A stretch of DNA of 64,000 nucleotides from Candidatus Saccharibacteria bacterium oral taxon 488 (GCA_010202645.1 CP047920.1:186001-250000), one strand, 5' to 3'; shown: positions 1-8,600, counted from the stretch's first letter. Numbers and translations are program-made. Notes: generated from the letters alone by a model not told the origin.

Positions 1-1047
1 TGTAATTCTGGTCGTGCCGGCAAGATTAACGAATATTTTGACTGTGTTGCCAAGGGTAATGATGAACAGGCTGAAAAGAAGCGGATAGATGCCAGCCGCG
101 AGTTTGTTGGCAAGATTTTTGATATGGATATACAGTACGTAGCACACGTTAATGCTCAGGTAATCAAGGACGCGGTTAATGCGGTTGGTGGTGTGACGGT
201 GAATGTTCAGAGCGACGATCCACGAGGTGTGTTTGACCCGAGCGTCGACTGGATGTGTCGGGAGAAGGGACTGTCAGCGGAGCAGCGGAAACGGCGCTGT
301 CCGACGGGGCATTACATTCATTTCAAGAATGGGCCAAATGAGATGGACGGTGACAAGGCGCTGTATTTCTCGCGAGCGCGTGGAGCGCTGGGCGGTTCGT
401 ATGGGCTGGACAAGTCGAACTTTGACCGCGAGAAAAACCAACAGTTGGTGCTGATGGCGCTCAAGAACAAGGCAGCCTCGACAGGCACGCTGACTGATCT
501 TGGCAAGGTGACGGCGCTGATGGACGCCATGGGCAAGAATCTGCGCACTAACGTTGATGCCAAGGAAGTCCGTACGGTGATGGATGTTGCTTCCAAGATC
601 AAGGATACGGACATTCACCGCCTCAGCTTTATTGAAAAAGATAATGTCCTGCTTGGCACGAGTAGTGTTGGTGGCGCCAGTGTGGTCGTGCCGACAGCTG
701 GCCAGTTTGATTATTCGCAAATTCGATCATTTATCAAGGTGGAAATGTACGGTGATGCACTTGCCAAGGAAAAGGCGCGTGTTCTGGTGCTCAATGGCAG
801 CGGCGTGGTTGGGGCTGCCAAATCCGAAGCTGATCGCCTAAAGGCAGCATCGCTCAACGTGGTGAGCGTTGGCAATTCACCACAGAAAATTACCGAAAAG
901 TACAGGGTTTATCAGCTGGAGTCGGGCAAGTCCAAGCAGGCTTCTGCCAACAAGATTAAAGAACTGTATGGTGTAACATTAACCGAAGGTAAACCGCCAT
1001 TTAACCTGCCAGCCGAAGCTGACTTCGTAGTGATAATCGGGCCGTAA
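1..1047 (+). CDS. LCP (LytR-CpsA-Psr) family protein, 5' end missing
   Basis: The reading frame is open from base 1 to the stop at 1047 (348 codons), so the gene enters from upstream and its N-terminal membrane anchor is outside the window. The first part has the LCP core pattern, with a D-K-A-L-Y-F-S-R-A-R stretch followed by a D-R-E-K-N-Q-Q segment. The last 100 residues form a LytR_C domain (A-R-V-L-V-L-N-G-S-G start). LCP proteins transfer undecaprenyl-linked glycopolymers to peptidoglycan on the outer face of the membrane; that role is family knowledge. The gene ends 20 bases before the next start. An internal ATG at 124 is not the true start because homology continues upstream of it. 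Confidence 0.85.
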   Translation, partial: CNSGRAGKINEYFDCVAKGNDEQAEKKRIDASREFVGKIFDMDIQYVAHVNAQVIKDAVNAVGGVTVNVQSDDPRGVFDPSVDWMCREKGLSAEQRKRRCPTGHYIHFKNGPNEMDGDKALYFSRARGALGGSYGLDKSNFDREKNQQLVLMALKNKAASTGTLTDLGKVTALMDAMGKNLRTNVDAKEVRTVMDVASKIKDTDIHRLSFIEKDNVLLGTSSVGGASVVVPTAGQFDYSQIRSFIKVEMYGDALAKEKARVLVLNGSGVVGAAKSEADRLKAASLNVVSVGNSPQKITEKYRVYQLESGKSKQASANKIKELYGVTLTEGKPPFNLPAEADFVVIIGP

Positions 1048-1052
1048 TTTGG

Positions 1053-1058
1053 TATAAT
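1053..1058 (+). promoter_or_regulatory. -10 box TATAAT for the 1068 gene
   Basis: TATAAT lies 9 nt before ATG 1068, with no ribosome binding site between. This suggests a leaderless or nearly leaderless transcript. Confidence 0.55.
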
Positions 1059-1067
1059 AGGGTGGCA

Positions 1068-1841
1068 ATGGAGTTTCTGAAAAAAACAGCCAGGCGACGG
1101 TCGCTTCTCAGTAATATCGCTTATTATGCACTCAATTTAGGGATGGTGGCAGTCTTGTTCTGGATGTCGCAGGAGATTCATTATCCGTTGGCGGCGATTG
1201 TGCTGGTACTCTTAAGCAAGTGGCGGACATTGTCGGTGCGCCCTAAGTTTTGGCTAACGAATATTCAAGGAAGCCTGGTTGACGTGGTGGTTGGTCTCGG
1301 TGTGGTGGCGCTGATGTATGCGCCGCAGGCGACGCTGGTGCTACGAATTGCGCTAGCGGTATTTTATGCGATATGGCTTGTCGCTATCAAGCCGCTATCA
1401 AAGCGCTGGCAGATGACATTGCAGGCGGGTCTCGCGGTATTTATCGGCACAGCAGCACTGTTTGCAGTGTCACACGAATGGTCAGCTGCGGTGGTTGTGC
1501 TGTGTGCGCTAGTCATCGGGTATGGTACGGCTCGGCATTTTCTATCGACGTTTCGTGAGGAGCAGATTACGGTACTCAGTCTAGCCTGGGGGCTGGTGTT
1601 TGCGGAGATTGGCTGGCTGGCGCATTACTGGACGTTTGGCTATGCGCTGCTTGGGGTAAACGCGCTGCAACTACCACAGGCGACGATTATCTTTATACTG
1701 CTGTCATTCGTAGCTGAGCGTGTCTATACCTCTTGGCATAAGCATAAAACGATCGTTATTGCTGAAGTTGCTGGCCCAGCTATCTTGGCGTCGGCACTCA
1801 TCCTGACTATCTTATTATTCTTTAACTCGGTGACACTATAA
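1068..1841 (+). CDS. Polytopic membrane protein of unknown function
   Basis: I do not recognise the family. The 257-residue product begins with a short basic segment (KKTARRRS) and then has about eight or nine hydrophobic segments up to the C-terminus, so it should be an integral membrane protein with few extramembrane residues. No catalytic motif or transporter signature stands out. A GTG at 1062 is an alternative start, but it would sit only 3 nt after the -10 box. ATG 1068 gives the spacing seen at other starts in this window. The gene lies between the LCP gene and the HtrA protease on the same strand, so a cell-envelope role is plausible, but only from context. Confidence 0.7.
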   Translation: MEFLKKTARRRSLLSNIAYYALNLGMVAVLFWMSQEIHYPLAAIVLVLLSKWRTLSVRPKFWLTNIQGSLVDVVVGLGVVALMYAPQATLVLRIALAVFYAIWLVAIKPLSKRWQMTLQAGLAVFIGTAALFAVSHEWSAAVVVLCALVIGYGTARHFLSTFREEQITVLSLAWGLVFAEIGWLAHYWTFGYALLGVNALQLPQATIIFILLSFVAERVYTSWHKHKTIVIAEVAGPAILASALILTILLFFNSVTL

Positions 1842-1863
1842 ATTATAAAATTGGAGTAAACCT

Positions 1864-3021
1864 ATGGAGCAAGAAGCGAATCTAACCAACCAGCCAAAAC
1901 CGAACCGCCGCAAGAAGATTGCGCTGATAAGTATATGTATCATTGCGGGCATATGGCTGGCGTTTGGTTCAGCGGCATTTGGGTCGTGGTTAACACTTCA
2001 GTTGACGAAGCAATCTCCGCAGCCAGTGGCTGATGGCAACCGGGTTATATCGCGAGACGAAGCCGATGTTAGCGAGGTGGTACAGCGTGTTTCTAAAAGC
2101 GTAGTCTCAATTGTTACAACCAAAAACGGTCGGTCCTTTTCGTATAGCGACGTGCGGCAGGGTGCTGGTACGGGCATTATCATTAGTAAGGACGGCTATA
2201 TTTTGACAAATAAACATGTTGTCAAGGACGCTGATCGTGTTGAAATTGTGAGCAGTGACGGCACGCAATATACCGATGTCAAGTTTGTCGGAGCCGACCC
2301 ACTCAACGACGTGGCATTTCTCAAGATTAACGGCGTTAATGATCTGCCAGCGGCCACCCTGGGTGACTCAGGTACCGTTCGTGTCGGTCAGAAAGTGATT
2401 GCAATCGGCAATTCATTGGGTCGTTACCAAAATACTGTGACGATGGGTATTATCTCGGGCAAGGGTCGGCCGGTTCAGGCGTCCACTAGCGAGCGAAGCG
2501 GCGAAGCCGAGAGCTTGACTGATTTGCTCCAGACCGACGCCGCGATCAACCCGGGCAATTCTGGTGGGCCACTCCTCAACATGTCGGGCCAGGTTATCGG
2601 CATCAACACAGCGATTGTCTCGGATGCACAAAGCGTAGGTTTTGCGATTCCGATCGGTGCTGCCAAGGGGCTAGTCCGCAGCGTGTTGGCATCTGGAAAA
2701 ATTCAGAAATCGTATATCGGCGTGCGATATATCGCTATCACGCCTGAGGTGCGTGCCGAGTATAAACTATCCGCCAAAAGCGGCGCCTATGTCGGTGGTT
2801 CACGCGACAAATCGGCGGTCGTCGCTGGCGGGCCGGCAGATAAAGCAGGCATCAAGGACGGCGACGTCATTACCAAGGTGAATGACAAGCTAATCGGCGA
2901 GCAGGGCGGCCTCGGCAGTCTTATTTCTGGGTTCTTGCCAGGCGAGACAGTAGAACTGACTATCCTGCGCGACGGCAAGGAACAGAAGGTCAAGCTAACG
3001 CTTGGTGCTTACAAAGCGTAG
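1864..3021 (+). CDS. htrA: HtrA/DegP-type membrane-anchored serine protease with PDZ domain
   Basis: This is a trypsin-fold (S1C) serine protease for surface protein quality control. Residues 1-18 are polar and basic, 19-45 form one transmembrane anchor, and the protease domain follows outside. The catalytic triad is visible: His118 in TNKHVV, Asp149 in PLNDVAFLKI and Ser233 in NPGNSGGP. A single PDZ domain occupies roughly residues 285-380. The length (385) fits the anchored DegS/HtrA type with one PDZ rather than two-PDZ DegP. A GGAG ribosome binding site precedes ATG 1864. The 3' end overlaps convergent prmC by 27 bases, so transcription of the two may interfere. The call is secure; substrates are not known. 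Confidence 0.93.
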   Translation: MEQEANLTNQPKPNRRKKIALISICIIAGIWLAFGSAAFGSWLTLQLTKQSPQPVADGNRVISRDEADVSEVVQRVSKSVVSIVTTKNGRSFSYSDVRQGAGTGIIISKDGYILTNKHVVKDADRVEIVSSDGTQYTDVKFVGADPLNDVAFLKINGVNDLPAATLGDSGTVRVGQKVIAIGNSLGRYQNTVTMGIISGKGRPVQASTSERSGEAESLTDLLQTDAAINPGNSGGPLLNMSGQVIGINTAIVSDAQSVGFAIPIGAAKGLVRSVLASGKIQKSYIGVRYIAITPEVRAEYKLSAKSGAYVGGSRDKSAVVAGGPADKAGIKDGDVITKVNDKLIGEQGGLGSLISGFLPGETVELTILRDGKEQKVKLTLGAYKA

Positions 3022-3819
3022 GACGATGATAAAGCCGCGCGTCTCTGCCTCGTGAAGGCCGTGGTCCTTTGCTTGGTCGAGAATTGCCTGGTGCTGTCGC
3101 GGGTCGGCCTCTAGAAAGAGCAGGCCGCCCGCTGTTATGTGGCGCGGCGCTTGCTCAATAAGCATCTCGATCAGCCTCAGTCCGTTATCTGCTGCAAACA
3201 GGGCCTCAGCTGGTTCATGGCGCAGCTCTGGCGAAGTCTCCCAGGACTGGTCAACATACGGTAAATTAGCAAAGATATAATCTACTGGCTCAATCTGCCC
3301 AGAAAGGAGTGACTGTTGCTGCAGCGTCACCCGCGCCTGCAAATTGCTCGCGTTTTTCTCGGCAATTTTTATGGCTTGTGGACTAATGTCCGATAAAATA
3401 ACCCGCAGGGACGGCCGCTCTAACGCCGCTGTAATGCCGAGGCAGCCCGAACCGGTACCGATATCAATTAGCGTCTTTGGCGCGATCTCACCGGCTGTCA
3501 GCACCAAGAACAGGGCAATCATCTCCTCCGACTCCGGCCGCGGCACCAAGACGGCCGGTGAAACGGTAAATTTCCGTCCGTAAAATTCCTTACAGCCCAA
3601 AATATATGCCAGCGGCACTCGGTCAAGGCGCAGGCTCAGCCTGGCCTCGGCAATATCAACCCGCCGCGGGTCAATCTCCTCATCCAGGTGTGCGTGAAGG
3701 TATGTTCGGTTCTTCCGCAGGGTGTTAGCCAATATCAGCTCGGCGTCCAACCGCGCCGACGCAATACCTATAGCTTTTAACTGTTTAGCGGCGTTCTTTA
3801 GCCAGGTTGCTATATTCAT
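2995..3819 (-). CDS. prmC: Peptide chain release factor glutamine N5-methyltransferase
   Basis: PrmC (HemK) methylates the Gln of the GGQ motif in release factors RF1 and RF2, both encoded in this window. The 274-residue protein has an N-terminal helical domain (about 1-90), then a Rossmann methyltransferase with the SAM-binding loop LIDIGTGSGCLGI. The catalytic motif is normally NPPY; here it reads N-L-P-Y (FANLPYVDQSW), so the first proline is replaced while Asn, Pro and Tyr are kept. The ATG at 3819 is preceded by TATAAT with a 7-nt gap, giving a leaderless start. Its C-terminal end overlaps the htrA end. prfA, a substrate gene, lies 1 kb away on the same strand. Confidence 0.92.
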   Translation of the reverse strand: MNIATWLKNAAKQLKAIGIASARLDAELILANTLRKNRTYLHAHLDEEIDPRRVDIAEARLSLRLDRVPLAYILGCKEFYGRKFTVSPAVLVPRPESEEMIALFLVLTAGEIAPKTLIDIGTGSGCLGITAALERPSLRVILSDISPQAIKIAEKNASNLQARVTLQQQSLLSGQIEPVDYIFANLPYVDQSWETSPELRHEPAEALFAADNGLRLIEMLIEQAPRHITAGGLLFLEADPRQHQAILDQAKDHGLHEAETRGFIIVLRFVSTKR

Positions 3820-3826
3820 GTTGTTA

Positions 3827-3832
3827 ATTATA
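3827..3832 (-). promoter_or_regulatory. -10 box TATAAT of prmC
   Basis: Read on the minus strand, TATAAT ends 7 nt before the prmC ATG. No Shine-Dalgarno sequence is possible in the gap. Confidence 0.65.
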
Positions 3833-3896
3833 CTACATAGCTAGGAATGAGTAAAGTGATTATGGTTGCAAAATAGCTATAAAGTTGTAAAAAGTA

Positions 3897-3925
3897 TTGA
3901 CAAATCACGAGAGAGAGAGTAATGT
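3897..3925 (+). promoter_or_regulatory. -35/-10 promoter of the 3967 gene
   Basis: TTGACA, a 17-bp spacer, then TAATGT. The boxes and the spacer ends (AAT... and ...GAG) match the promoter at 5689-5717. It is followed by a leader of about 35 nt. Confidence 0.65.
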
Positions 3926-3966
3926 AAGAAGCACACTAAGCATAATCAAGTAAAAAGGAATAAGTT

Positions 3967-4536
3967 GTGGATAGAAATAGGACTCCATCACCAGCGACAT
4001 TAGAACATATGGATGAAGAGCGTGAGCCGCGTGTCGTCACCTATGAAAGCGGTGCTAGAGTGTTAGTTTACGATGAGCCGGGTGACAAAGTAACTATCGG
4101 TGCTGGTCATAAATATTTTGAAGATCCTAAGTTGAGTGGCGGCATGCTTTGTTTTGAGGCTACTCGTGATGATGGCGTTAGGGTTAAGTCTTATGTTACA
4201 CCAGATAAGGTTGTGACTGCACGATACTATGATCACATGGTCGCGTATGATGTATATACGCGCAACAATACCCGAGACGAGGCAGCGATACCAGTGCCAG
4301 TGGGCAATGATATACACGGACGAGAGTTCGTGATTGGTGAGGATATTACGGAAATTCCGGGGTATGCTCGTGGCGGTATGACGCTAAAATCCATTTCGGC
4401 GGAGCATAAATATGATATGGGTTGCCGTGATACCATAAAAGGTAAAAGTCCATTCGAGACAATAAAACACAAAATTGAAAAGCAGCGACGGAATAGTAAA
4501 GTTGGCTCGGTTGCACTAGGTACACAATACTACTAA
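3967..4536 (+). CDS. Hypothetical soluble protein
   Basis: No family is recognised. The 189-residue product has no signal peptide or membrane segment. It is rich in charged residues and short beta-prone stretches, with a basic C-terminus (about residues 155-175). It starts with GTG 3967, preceded by an AAGGA ribosome binding site and a full -35/-10 promoter, so it is a single-gene unit between prmC and prfA. Base composition is more AT-rich than the flanking translation genes. Its promoter resembles that of the hypothetical gene at 5773, which suggests co-regulation. Protein-coding status is well supported by the promoter, ribosome binding site and uninterrupted frame; function is unknown. 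Confidence 0.7.
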   Translation: MDRNRTPSPATLEHMDEEREPRVVTYESGARVLVYDEPGDKVTIGAGHKYFEDPKLSGGMLCFEATRDDGVRVKSYVTPDKVVTARYYDHMVAYDVYTRNNTRDEAAIPVPVGNDIHGREFVIGEDITEIPGYARGGMTLKSISAEHKYDMGCRDTIKGKSPFETIKHKIEKQRRNSKVGSVALGTQYY

Positions 4537-4546
4537 GCGGCTGACA

Positions 4547-5617
4547 CTACTTTTCCGCATTCTTCGCTTTAAGTTCACGCTCAAAACGTTGCAGATGTTC
4601 AATAAGGTCGTCAATATCCCCATTCATTGCCGCGGGGATATTGCTGCGGCTGTAGTGGATGCGGTGGTCGGTGATGCGGTCTTGCGGGAAGTTGTAGGTG
4701 CGGATTTTTTCAGAGCGGTCGCCAGTGCCGACTAGCGAACGCCGTTCAGCGCTTAATTTGGCGTTTTCTTCGTCAATTTTCATCTGCAGCAGCCGCGAAC
4801 GCAGCACGCTCATGGCTTTTTCGCGGTTTTTGATCTGCGACTTCTCGTCTTGGTTGGTAACCATGATACCAGTCGGCAGGTGAGTAATGCGTACTGCCGA
4901 GTCGGTGGTGTTGACGCTCTGACCGCCGTGACCAGAGCTGCGGTAAATATCGACGCGCAGATCATTCGGGTTGATTTCGATGTCAGTCTCTTCAGCTTCT
5001 GGCAGCACCGCTACGGTGACGGTGGAGGTGTGGACGCGGCCTTGGCTTTCGGTGACTGGCACGCGTTGGACACGGTGGACGCCGCCTTCGAATTTCAATT
5101 TGGCGTATGGCGCGTCGCCCTTGACCATGAAAATGACTTCTTTGTACCCGCCGGAGTCGTTGGCAGATTCACTGATGAGCTCAGTTTTGTAGCCATTTGC
5201 TTCACACCAACGTAAATACATGCGGTACAGTTCCGCTGCAAACAGCGAGGCTTCGTCGCCGCCAGCGCCAGCCCGGATTTCTATGATGATGTTTTTCTCG
5301 TCGTTTGGATCTTTTGGTGTCAGTAGGATGAATAATTCTTCTTCCAGCTCTGCCAGACGTGCTTCAGTCTCAGTGATTTCAGCTTTCGCTAATTCTGCCA
5401 ATTCGCCGCCATCATTCGCTAATTCTTTGGCGTCACGTAGATTTTGCTCCAACGCCGCTCGCTCTTCACCCTTGGTAATGAGCGTCTCTAGCTCGGAAAA
5501 CCGCTTATTTTTACTCGTGAAGTCCGGCGAGCCATACGCGTCGGGACGCGCTAAAAAATCACCCAGCGCTGCCCGCTCCGCCTTCAACGCCTCGAGGTCG
5601 AGAGAGATTTTTGTCAT
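4547..5617 (-). CDS. prfA: Peptide chain release factor 1 (RF1)
   Basis: RF1 ends translation at UAA and UAG. The 356-residue protein has the N-terminal helical domain, the codon-recognition tripeptide P-V-T at residues 187-189 (the RF1 type) and the peptidyl-hydrolysis motif GGQ at 231-233 within [14 protein letters not shown]. The frame stays open for 60 more codons upstream, but homology begins at ATG 5617, which is 7 nt from a TATAAT box, so that start is preferred. The upstream part is AT-rich and contains the promoter of the divergent 5773 gene. The PrmC that modifies this Gln is encoded nearby on the same strand. Confidence 0.96.
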   Translation of the reverse strand: MTKISLDLEALKAERAALGDFLARPDAYGSPDFTSKNKRFSELETLITKGEERAALEQNLRDAKELANDGGELAELAKAEITETEARLAELEEELFILLTPKDPNDEKNIIIEIRAGAGGDEASLFAAELYRMYLRWCEANGYKTELISESANDSGGYKEVIFMVKGDAPYAKLKFEGGVHRVQRVPVTESQGRVHTSTVTVAVLPEAEETDIEINPNDLRVDIYRSSGHGGQSVNTTDSAVRITHLPTGIMVTNQDEKSQIKNREKAMSVLRSRLLQMKIDEENAKLSAERRSLVGTGDRSEKIRTYNFPQDRITDHRIHYSRSNIPAAMNGDIDDLIEHLQRFERELKAKNAEK

Positions 5618-5624
5618 ATGGATT

Positions 5625-5630
5625 ATTATA
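5625..5630 (-). promoter_or_regulatory. -10 box TATAAT of prfA
   Basis: Minus-strand TATAAT with a 7-nt gap to the prfA ATG at 5617. It fixes the start 60 codons inside the longest open frame. Confidence 0.7.
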
Positions 5631-5688
5631 GCATATTGGTGGGGGGTGGCGGGCTTACTAGTAAAATACCGATAGTATGATAAAATAC

Positions 5689-5717
5689 TTGACAAATAAA
5701 GAAAAATAGAGTAATAT
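5689..5717 (+). promoter_or_regulatory. -35/-10 promoter of the 5773 gene
   Basis: TTGACA, a 17-bp spacer, then TAATAT. Boxes and spacer ends match the promoter at 3897-3925. A leader of roughly 50 nt follows. Confidence 0.65.
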
Positions 5718-5772
5718 GTAGACCATTGGTACATCACGTATTGCAGTAGCAAAGATAAGGAAAATAAAAAGT

Positions 5773-6549
5773 ATGGGCAAATTATTACAAGCAACACGAC
5801 GTATGGTCAACGAAACCTTCGGGACAAATTTTGGGCGGGTTCGTAATGTCGAGAAGGCCTGGGAGATGGCACAAGAAGAAAATGCTGAACATACACGCCG
5901 GCAGACAGAAAGGAAGTTAGCAAGTTTAGCCCTTGACGAGCCGCGCATAGCAGAACTGAAAGATGGCGCAGGTCTCCCGGAGACAAAGGTCGGGTCTCCT
6001 GAGTTTGTTGCTAAGATGTTTGCAAATGCCAGTGAGTACATGTCGGGAAGGGACAAAGGCGATGAGTCGACAGAGCGGTGGCTACCAGCTATGTATGACC
6101 TTCCGTCTCTAGATCAAAATGTGAAGGTAGAGCAAGTTTCGTGCTACGGTGATTTTATTGCGACGAGGCAAGAAGATGGCGGGCAGATTATCGGTATGGT
6201 TGAGACACGTGATGTTGGAGGTACTGATTCCGATCCTAGACGTGTTCGTGTATCAACCTCTTATGATCCTAGAACGGGTGTGATCAAGGAAGTGCGCCTT
6301 ACGAATCACTTGCAAAGGGAGAAGAGCGGCCGCAGGTATACTGGTGACCATGTGGTTACAAAAACTGATGGTGAAATATGGTGGTTTTCTCCAGATGGTA
6401 CTGCTGAACATGTTGCTACTGATGAAAATGGAGTGCGGAAACCAGGTACTCTGTATCGAGAGGATGTAGGAGAGTTAGCTCACTTACTGAGACTTGAGCA
6501 CATGATGGAGCACTTTGACAGCAAACTAGAAAAATCTAGCAGGAGTTAG
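5773..6549 (+). CDS. Hypothetical soluble protein
   Basis: The family is not recognised. The 258-residue product has a charged helical N-terminal half (about 25-60 is Glu/Arg-rich and may form a coiled coil) and a beta-rich second half with short G-D/D-G turns. There is no signal peptide or membrane span. ATG 5773 has AAGGA about 11 nt upstream and a consensus promoter. It is transcribed alone, divergently from prfA, and ends at a hairpin shared with the convergent L31 gene. Composition is more AT-rich than its ribosomal neighbours. Function is unknown; the shared promoter type with the 3967 gene is the only link found. Confidence 0.7.
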   Translation: MGKLLQATRRMVNETFGTNFGRVRNVEKAWEMAQEENAEHTRRQTERKLASLALDEPRIAELKDGAGLPETKVGSPEFVAKMFANASEYMSGRDKGDESTERWLPAMYDLPSLDQNVKVEQVSCYGDFIATRQEDGGQIIGMVETRDVGGTDSDPRRVRVSTSYDPRTGVIKEVRLTNHLQREKSGRRYTGDHVVTKTDGEIWWFSPDGTAEHVATDENGVRKPGTLYREDVGELAHLLRLEHMMEHFDSKLEKSSRS

Positions 6550-6578
6550 TATAAAATAATTCAAATTCAATCTAATTG

Positions 6579-6606
6579 TAATAACTCCGCTTTAGCGGAG
6601 CTATTA
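6579..6606. terminator. Bidirectional hairpin between convergent genes
   Basis: CTCCGCT (6585-6591) pairs with AGCGGAG (6594-6600). The stem continues outward as TAATA/TATTA after one mismatch. It lies between the 3' ends of the 5773 gene and the L31 gene. There is no long T-run, so strength is uncertain. Confidence 0.6.
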
Positions 6607-6636
6607 CGTGATATCAAAAGTATTAATGAGTTAGGG

Positions 6637-7023
6637 CTATTTCTTAACCTTCTTAGTTTTTACTTTAGGTGTGGCCGCTTTCTTCTTTGTGTCGTCTGTG
6701 TCATCATCTGCTACCTTGGCGGCTTTTTTAGCGGCAGCCTTCTTGGCTTTATTTGCTAGGGCCGTCTTGCGAGCCTGGGCGGCTGCTTGGCGTGCCTTGA
6801 ACCGGTCAACACGACCCTCGGTGTCGATGATCTTTTCTTCGCCGGTGAAGAATGGGTGCGAGGCGCTGGAGATGTGCACCTTGACGAGTGGATAAGTCTT
6901 GCCATCTTCCCAAACGATGGTATCCGTGGTTTGCGCTGTTGACTGAGTCAAGAACGCGAAGCCCGCTTGATCGTCGCTAAATACGACCGGGCGATAGTTC
7001 TGTGGGTGAATACTGCTTTTCAT
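6637..7023 (-). CDS. rpmE2: 50S ribosomal protein L31, type B, with Lys/Ala-rich tail
   Basis: The first 80 residues match the type-B (zinc-free) L31 family: start [15 protein letters not shown], then [16 protein letters not shown] and [10 protein letters not shown], with no Cys pair. The remaining 45-50 residues are an Ala/Lys-rich, acidic-then-basic extension ending in KVKTKKVKK, making the protein 128 residues instead of about 80-90. Such tails usually contact rRNA; that is inference here. The ATG at 7023 is preceded by TAAAAT with a 9-nt gap and no clear ribosome binding site, so it is probably leaderless. It converges on the 5773 gene and diverges from rpsB. Confidence 0.93.
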   Translation of the reverse strand: MKSSIHPQNYRPVVFSDDQAGFAFLTQSTAQTTDTIVWEDGKTYPLVKVHISSASHPFFTGEEKIIDTEGRVDRFKARQAAAQARKTALANKAKKAAAKKAAKVADDDTDDTKKKAATPKVKTKKVKK

Positions 7024-7032
7024 AACCTTGGT

Positions 7033-7038
7033 ATTTTA
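7033..7038 (-). promoter_or_regulatory. -10 box TAAAAT of the L31 gene
   Basis: Minus-strand TAAAAT ends 9 nt before the ATG. It is weaker than most -10 boxes in the window. Confidence 0.4.
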
Positions 7039-7142
7039 GCAAAAAATGAGGAGCAATGCAAACTTAAAACAAGTGACGGGGCGCTAGTGTCTACGAGAGG
7101 GCCAGATAGGCATAAATGCAACAAGGACTCGTTACGACGTAG

Positions 7143-7171
7143 TTGCGTCTGATGTTTACTAGTGGTATAAT
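7143..7171 (+). promoter_or_regulatory. rpsB-tsf promoter
   Basis: TTGCGT, a 17-bp spacer, then TATAAT (7166-7171). It starts a leader of about 70 nt before rpsB. Confidence 0.6.
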
Positions 7172-7198
7172 TAGCGGGTAACTAAACATAACGACACA

Positions 7199-7227
7199 GC
7201 CCGTCGCAGCTCCAATAAGCGGCGGGC
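7199..7227 (+). promoter_or_regulatory. Hairpin in the rpsB mRNA leader, candidate autoregulatory site
   Basis: Bases 7199-7207 pair with 7219-7227 over nine positions (eight Watson-Crick, one G-U), with an 11-nt loop. The stem ends 8-9 nt before the AAGGAG ribosome binding site of rpsB. S2 is known to autoregulate its own leader in other bacteria; that this hairpin does so is inference. Confidence 0.5.
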
Positions 7228-7246
7228 GAGGAAAAGGAGTAACCTA

Positions 7247-7975
7247 ATGTCTGTAACAGTAGACATGAAAGCTTTGTTTGAAGCTGGTGTTCATTTCGGA
7301 CACAAGACCAGTCGCTGGCACCCAAAGATGGCGCCGTATATTCATTCAAAACGCCAGGATAGCCATATCATTGACTTGGCAAAGACGGCTGAGGCGCTAG
7401 AGAAGGCGCTGCCGGAGCTGACAAAAATCGCCGCTAGCGGTAAAAAGGTGCTATTTGTCGGTACGAAAAAGCAAGCCAAAGACGTGGTGCGCCAAGCGGC
7501 CGAGAGCATCAATCAGCCGTACGTGGTTGAACGCTGGATCGGCGGTATGCTGACCAACGGTTCGACAATCGCTCAGCAGATCAAGAAATTGAAGAACCTT
7601 GAGAAGCGGATGGCGTCAGGCGACCTGGAGAAGCGCTACAACAAGCTAGAGGTGCAGCGTTTCCAGGAGGAAATTGATAACCTGAATTTCAAATATGGTG
7701 GCATCAAGAACTTGATGGGCAAGCCAGGCGCCGTGGTTGTGGTTGACGCACTGACTGATGCGAACGCAGTGTGCGAGGCAGAGGCTCTGGGCGTGCCGGT
7801 GTTTGCCGTGGTTGATACTAATGTCAATCCAACGGGTATTGATTACGTCATCCCAGGCAACGACGATGCGATCAAGAGCATCCAGCAGCTACTTGACTAC
7901 TTCACGGCAGCTGTAGCTGAGGGCGCGGGTAGCGTGAAGGCTGAAGAAAAACCAGTGAAAAAAGAGGAGAAATAG
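7247..7975 (+). CDS. rpsB: 30S ribosomal protein S2
   Basis: S2 is a large protein of the small subunit joining head and body. The 242-residue product carries the family signatures FEAGVHFGHKTSRWHPKM near the N-terminus, WIGGMLTN, and a C-terminal block VPVFAVVDTNVNP. An additional Lys/Glu-rich tail ends the protein. AAGGAG precedes ATG 7247. The gene is followed after one base by tsf, the standard rpsB-tsf operon, driven by the promoter at 7143-7171 and a structured leader. Confidence 0.97.
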   Translation: MSVTVDMKALFEAGVHFGHKTSRWHPKMAPYIHSKRQDSHIIDLAKTAEALEKALPELTKIAASGKKVLFVGTKKQAKDVVRQAAESINQPYVVERWIGGMLTNGSTIAQQIKKLKNLEKRMASGDLEKRYNKLEVQRFQEEIDNLNFKYGGIKNLMGKPGAVVVVDALTDANAVCEAEALGVPVFAVVDTNVNPTGIDYVIPGNDDAIKSIQQLLDYFTAAVAEGAGSVKAEEKPVKKEEK

Positions 7976-7976
7976 G

Positions 7977-8573
7977 ATGGGAGTTTCTGTCGATGACATT
8001 AAAAAGCTGCGCGAGTTGACTGGCGTTGGTTTGACTGATGCTAAAAAAGCGCTGGTCGAGACTGATGGCGATTTTGACAAGGCGCTGGAGGCGATGCGTA
8101 AAAAAGGCTTGACCAAGGCTGAGAAAAAGGGCGACCGCGAAGCGCGCGAAGGCTTGATTGAGGGCTATGTACACTCGGGCCGAATTGGCGTGGTGGTTGA
8201 AGTGAACTGTGAGACCGACTTCGTGGCGCGGCTGGATGATTTCAAGACATTGGCGCACGAAATCGCTATGCAAATTGCAGCCATGAGTCCGAAGTATGTT
8301 TCTGAGGCGGATATTCCGGCTGAGGAAATGGAGCGGGTTAGGACAGAGCTAATGGCCAGCGAGGTATTGGCAAGCAAGCCTGAAGAAATGCGCGAGAAGA
8401 TTGTTGAAGGTCAATTGAAAAAGCATTTTGTCGAACAAGTATTAATGAGCCAGGCGTACATCTTGGACGATTCTAAGACAGTTGAGCAGCATATTAAGGA
8501 AGCGATCGCTAAACTCGGCGAGAACATCGTGGTGCGTCAGTTTAGGCGAATTGAGCTGGGCGTGAGCGAATAA
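7977..8573 (+). CDS. tsf: Translation elongation factor Ts
   Basis: EF-Ts is the guanine nucleotide exchange factor for EF-Tu. The 198-residue product has the N-terminal UBA-like domain (LRELTGVGLTDAKKAL) and the core motif EVNCETDFVAR, the EF-Tu contact region. It is a short form with one core subdomain set, like many reduced bacteria, compared with about 280 residues in E. coli. An AGGAG site overlaps the rpsB end. The operon is closed by the strong hairpin at 8601-8626. Confidence 0.97.
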   Translation: MGVSVDDIKKLRELTGVGLTDAKKALVETDGDFDKALEAMRKKGLTKAEKKGDREAREGLIEGYVHSGRIGVVVEVNCETDFVARLDDFKTLAHEIAMQIAAMSPKYVSEADIPAEEMERVRTELMASEVLASKPEEMREKIVEGQLKKHFVEQVLMSQAYILDDSKTVEQHIKEAIAKLGENIVVRQFRRIELGVSE

Positions 8574-8600
8574 TATCGTCATACTTTGATTTAGCATGAT

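Noticed and set aside
5618..5797. 60-codon N-terminal extension of prfA
   Set aside because: The extension is AT-rich, has no RF1 homology, and contains the promoter of the divergent 5773 gene. ATG 5617 follows a TATAAT box by 7 nt.
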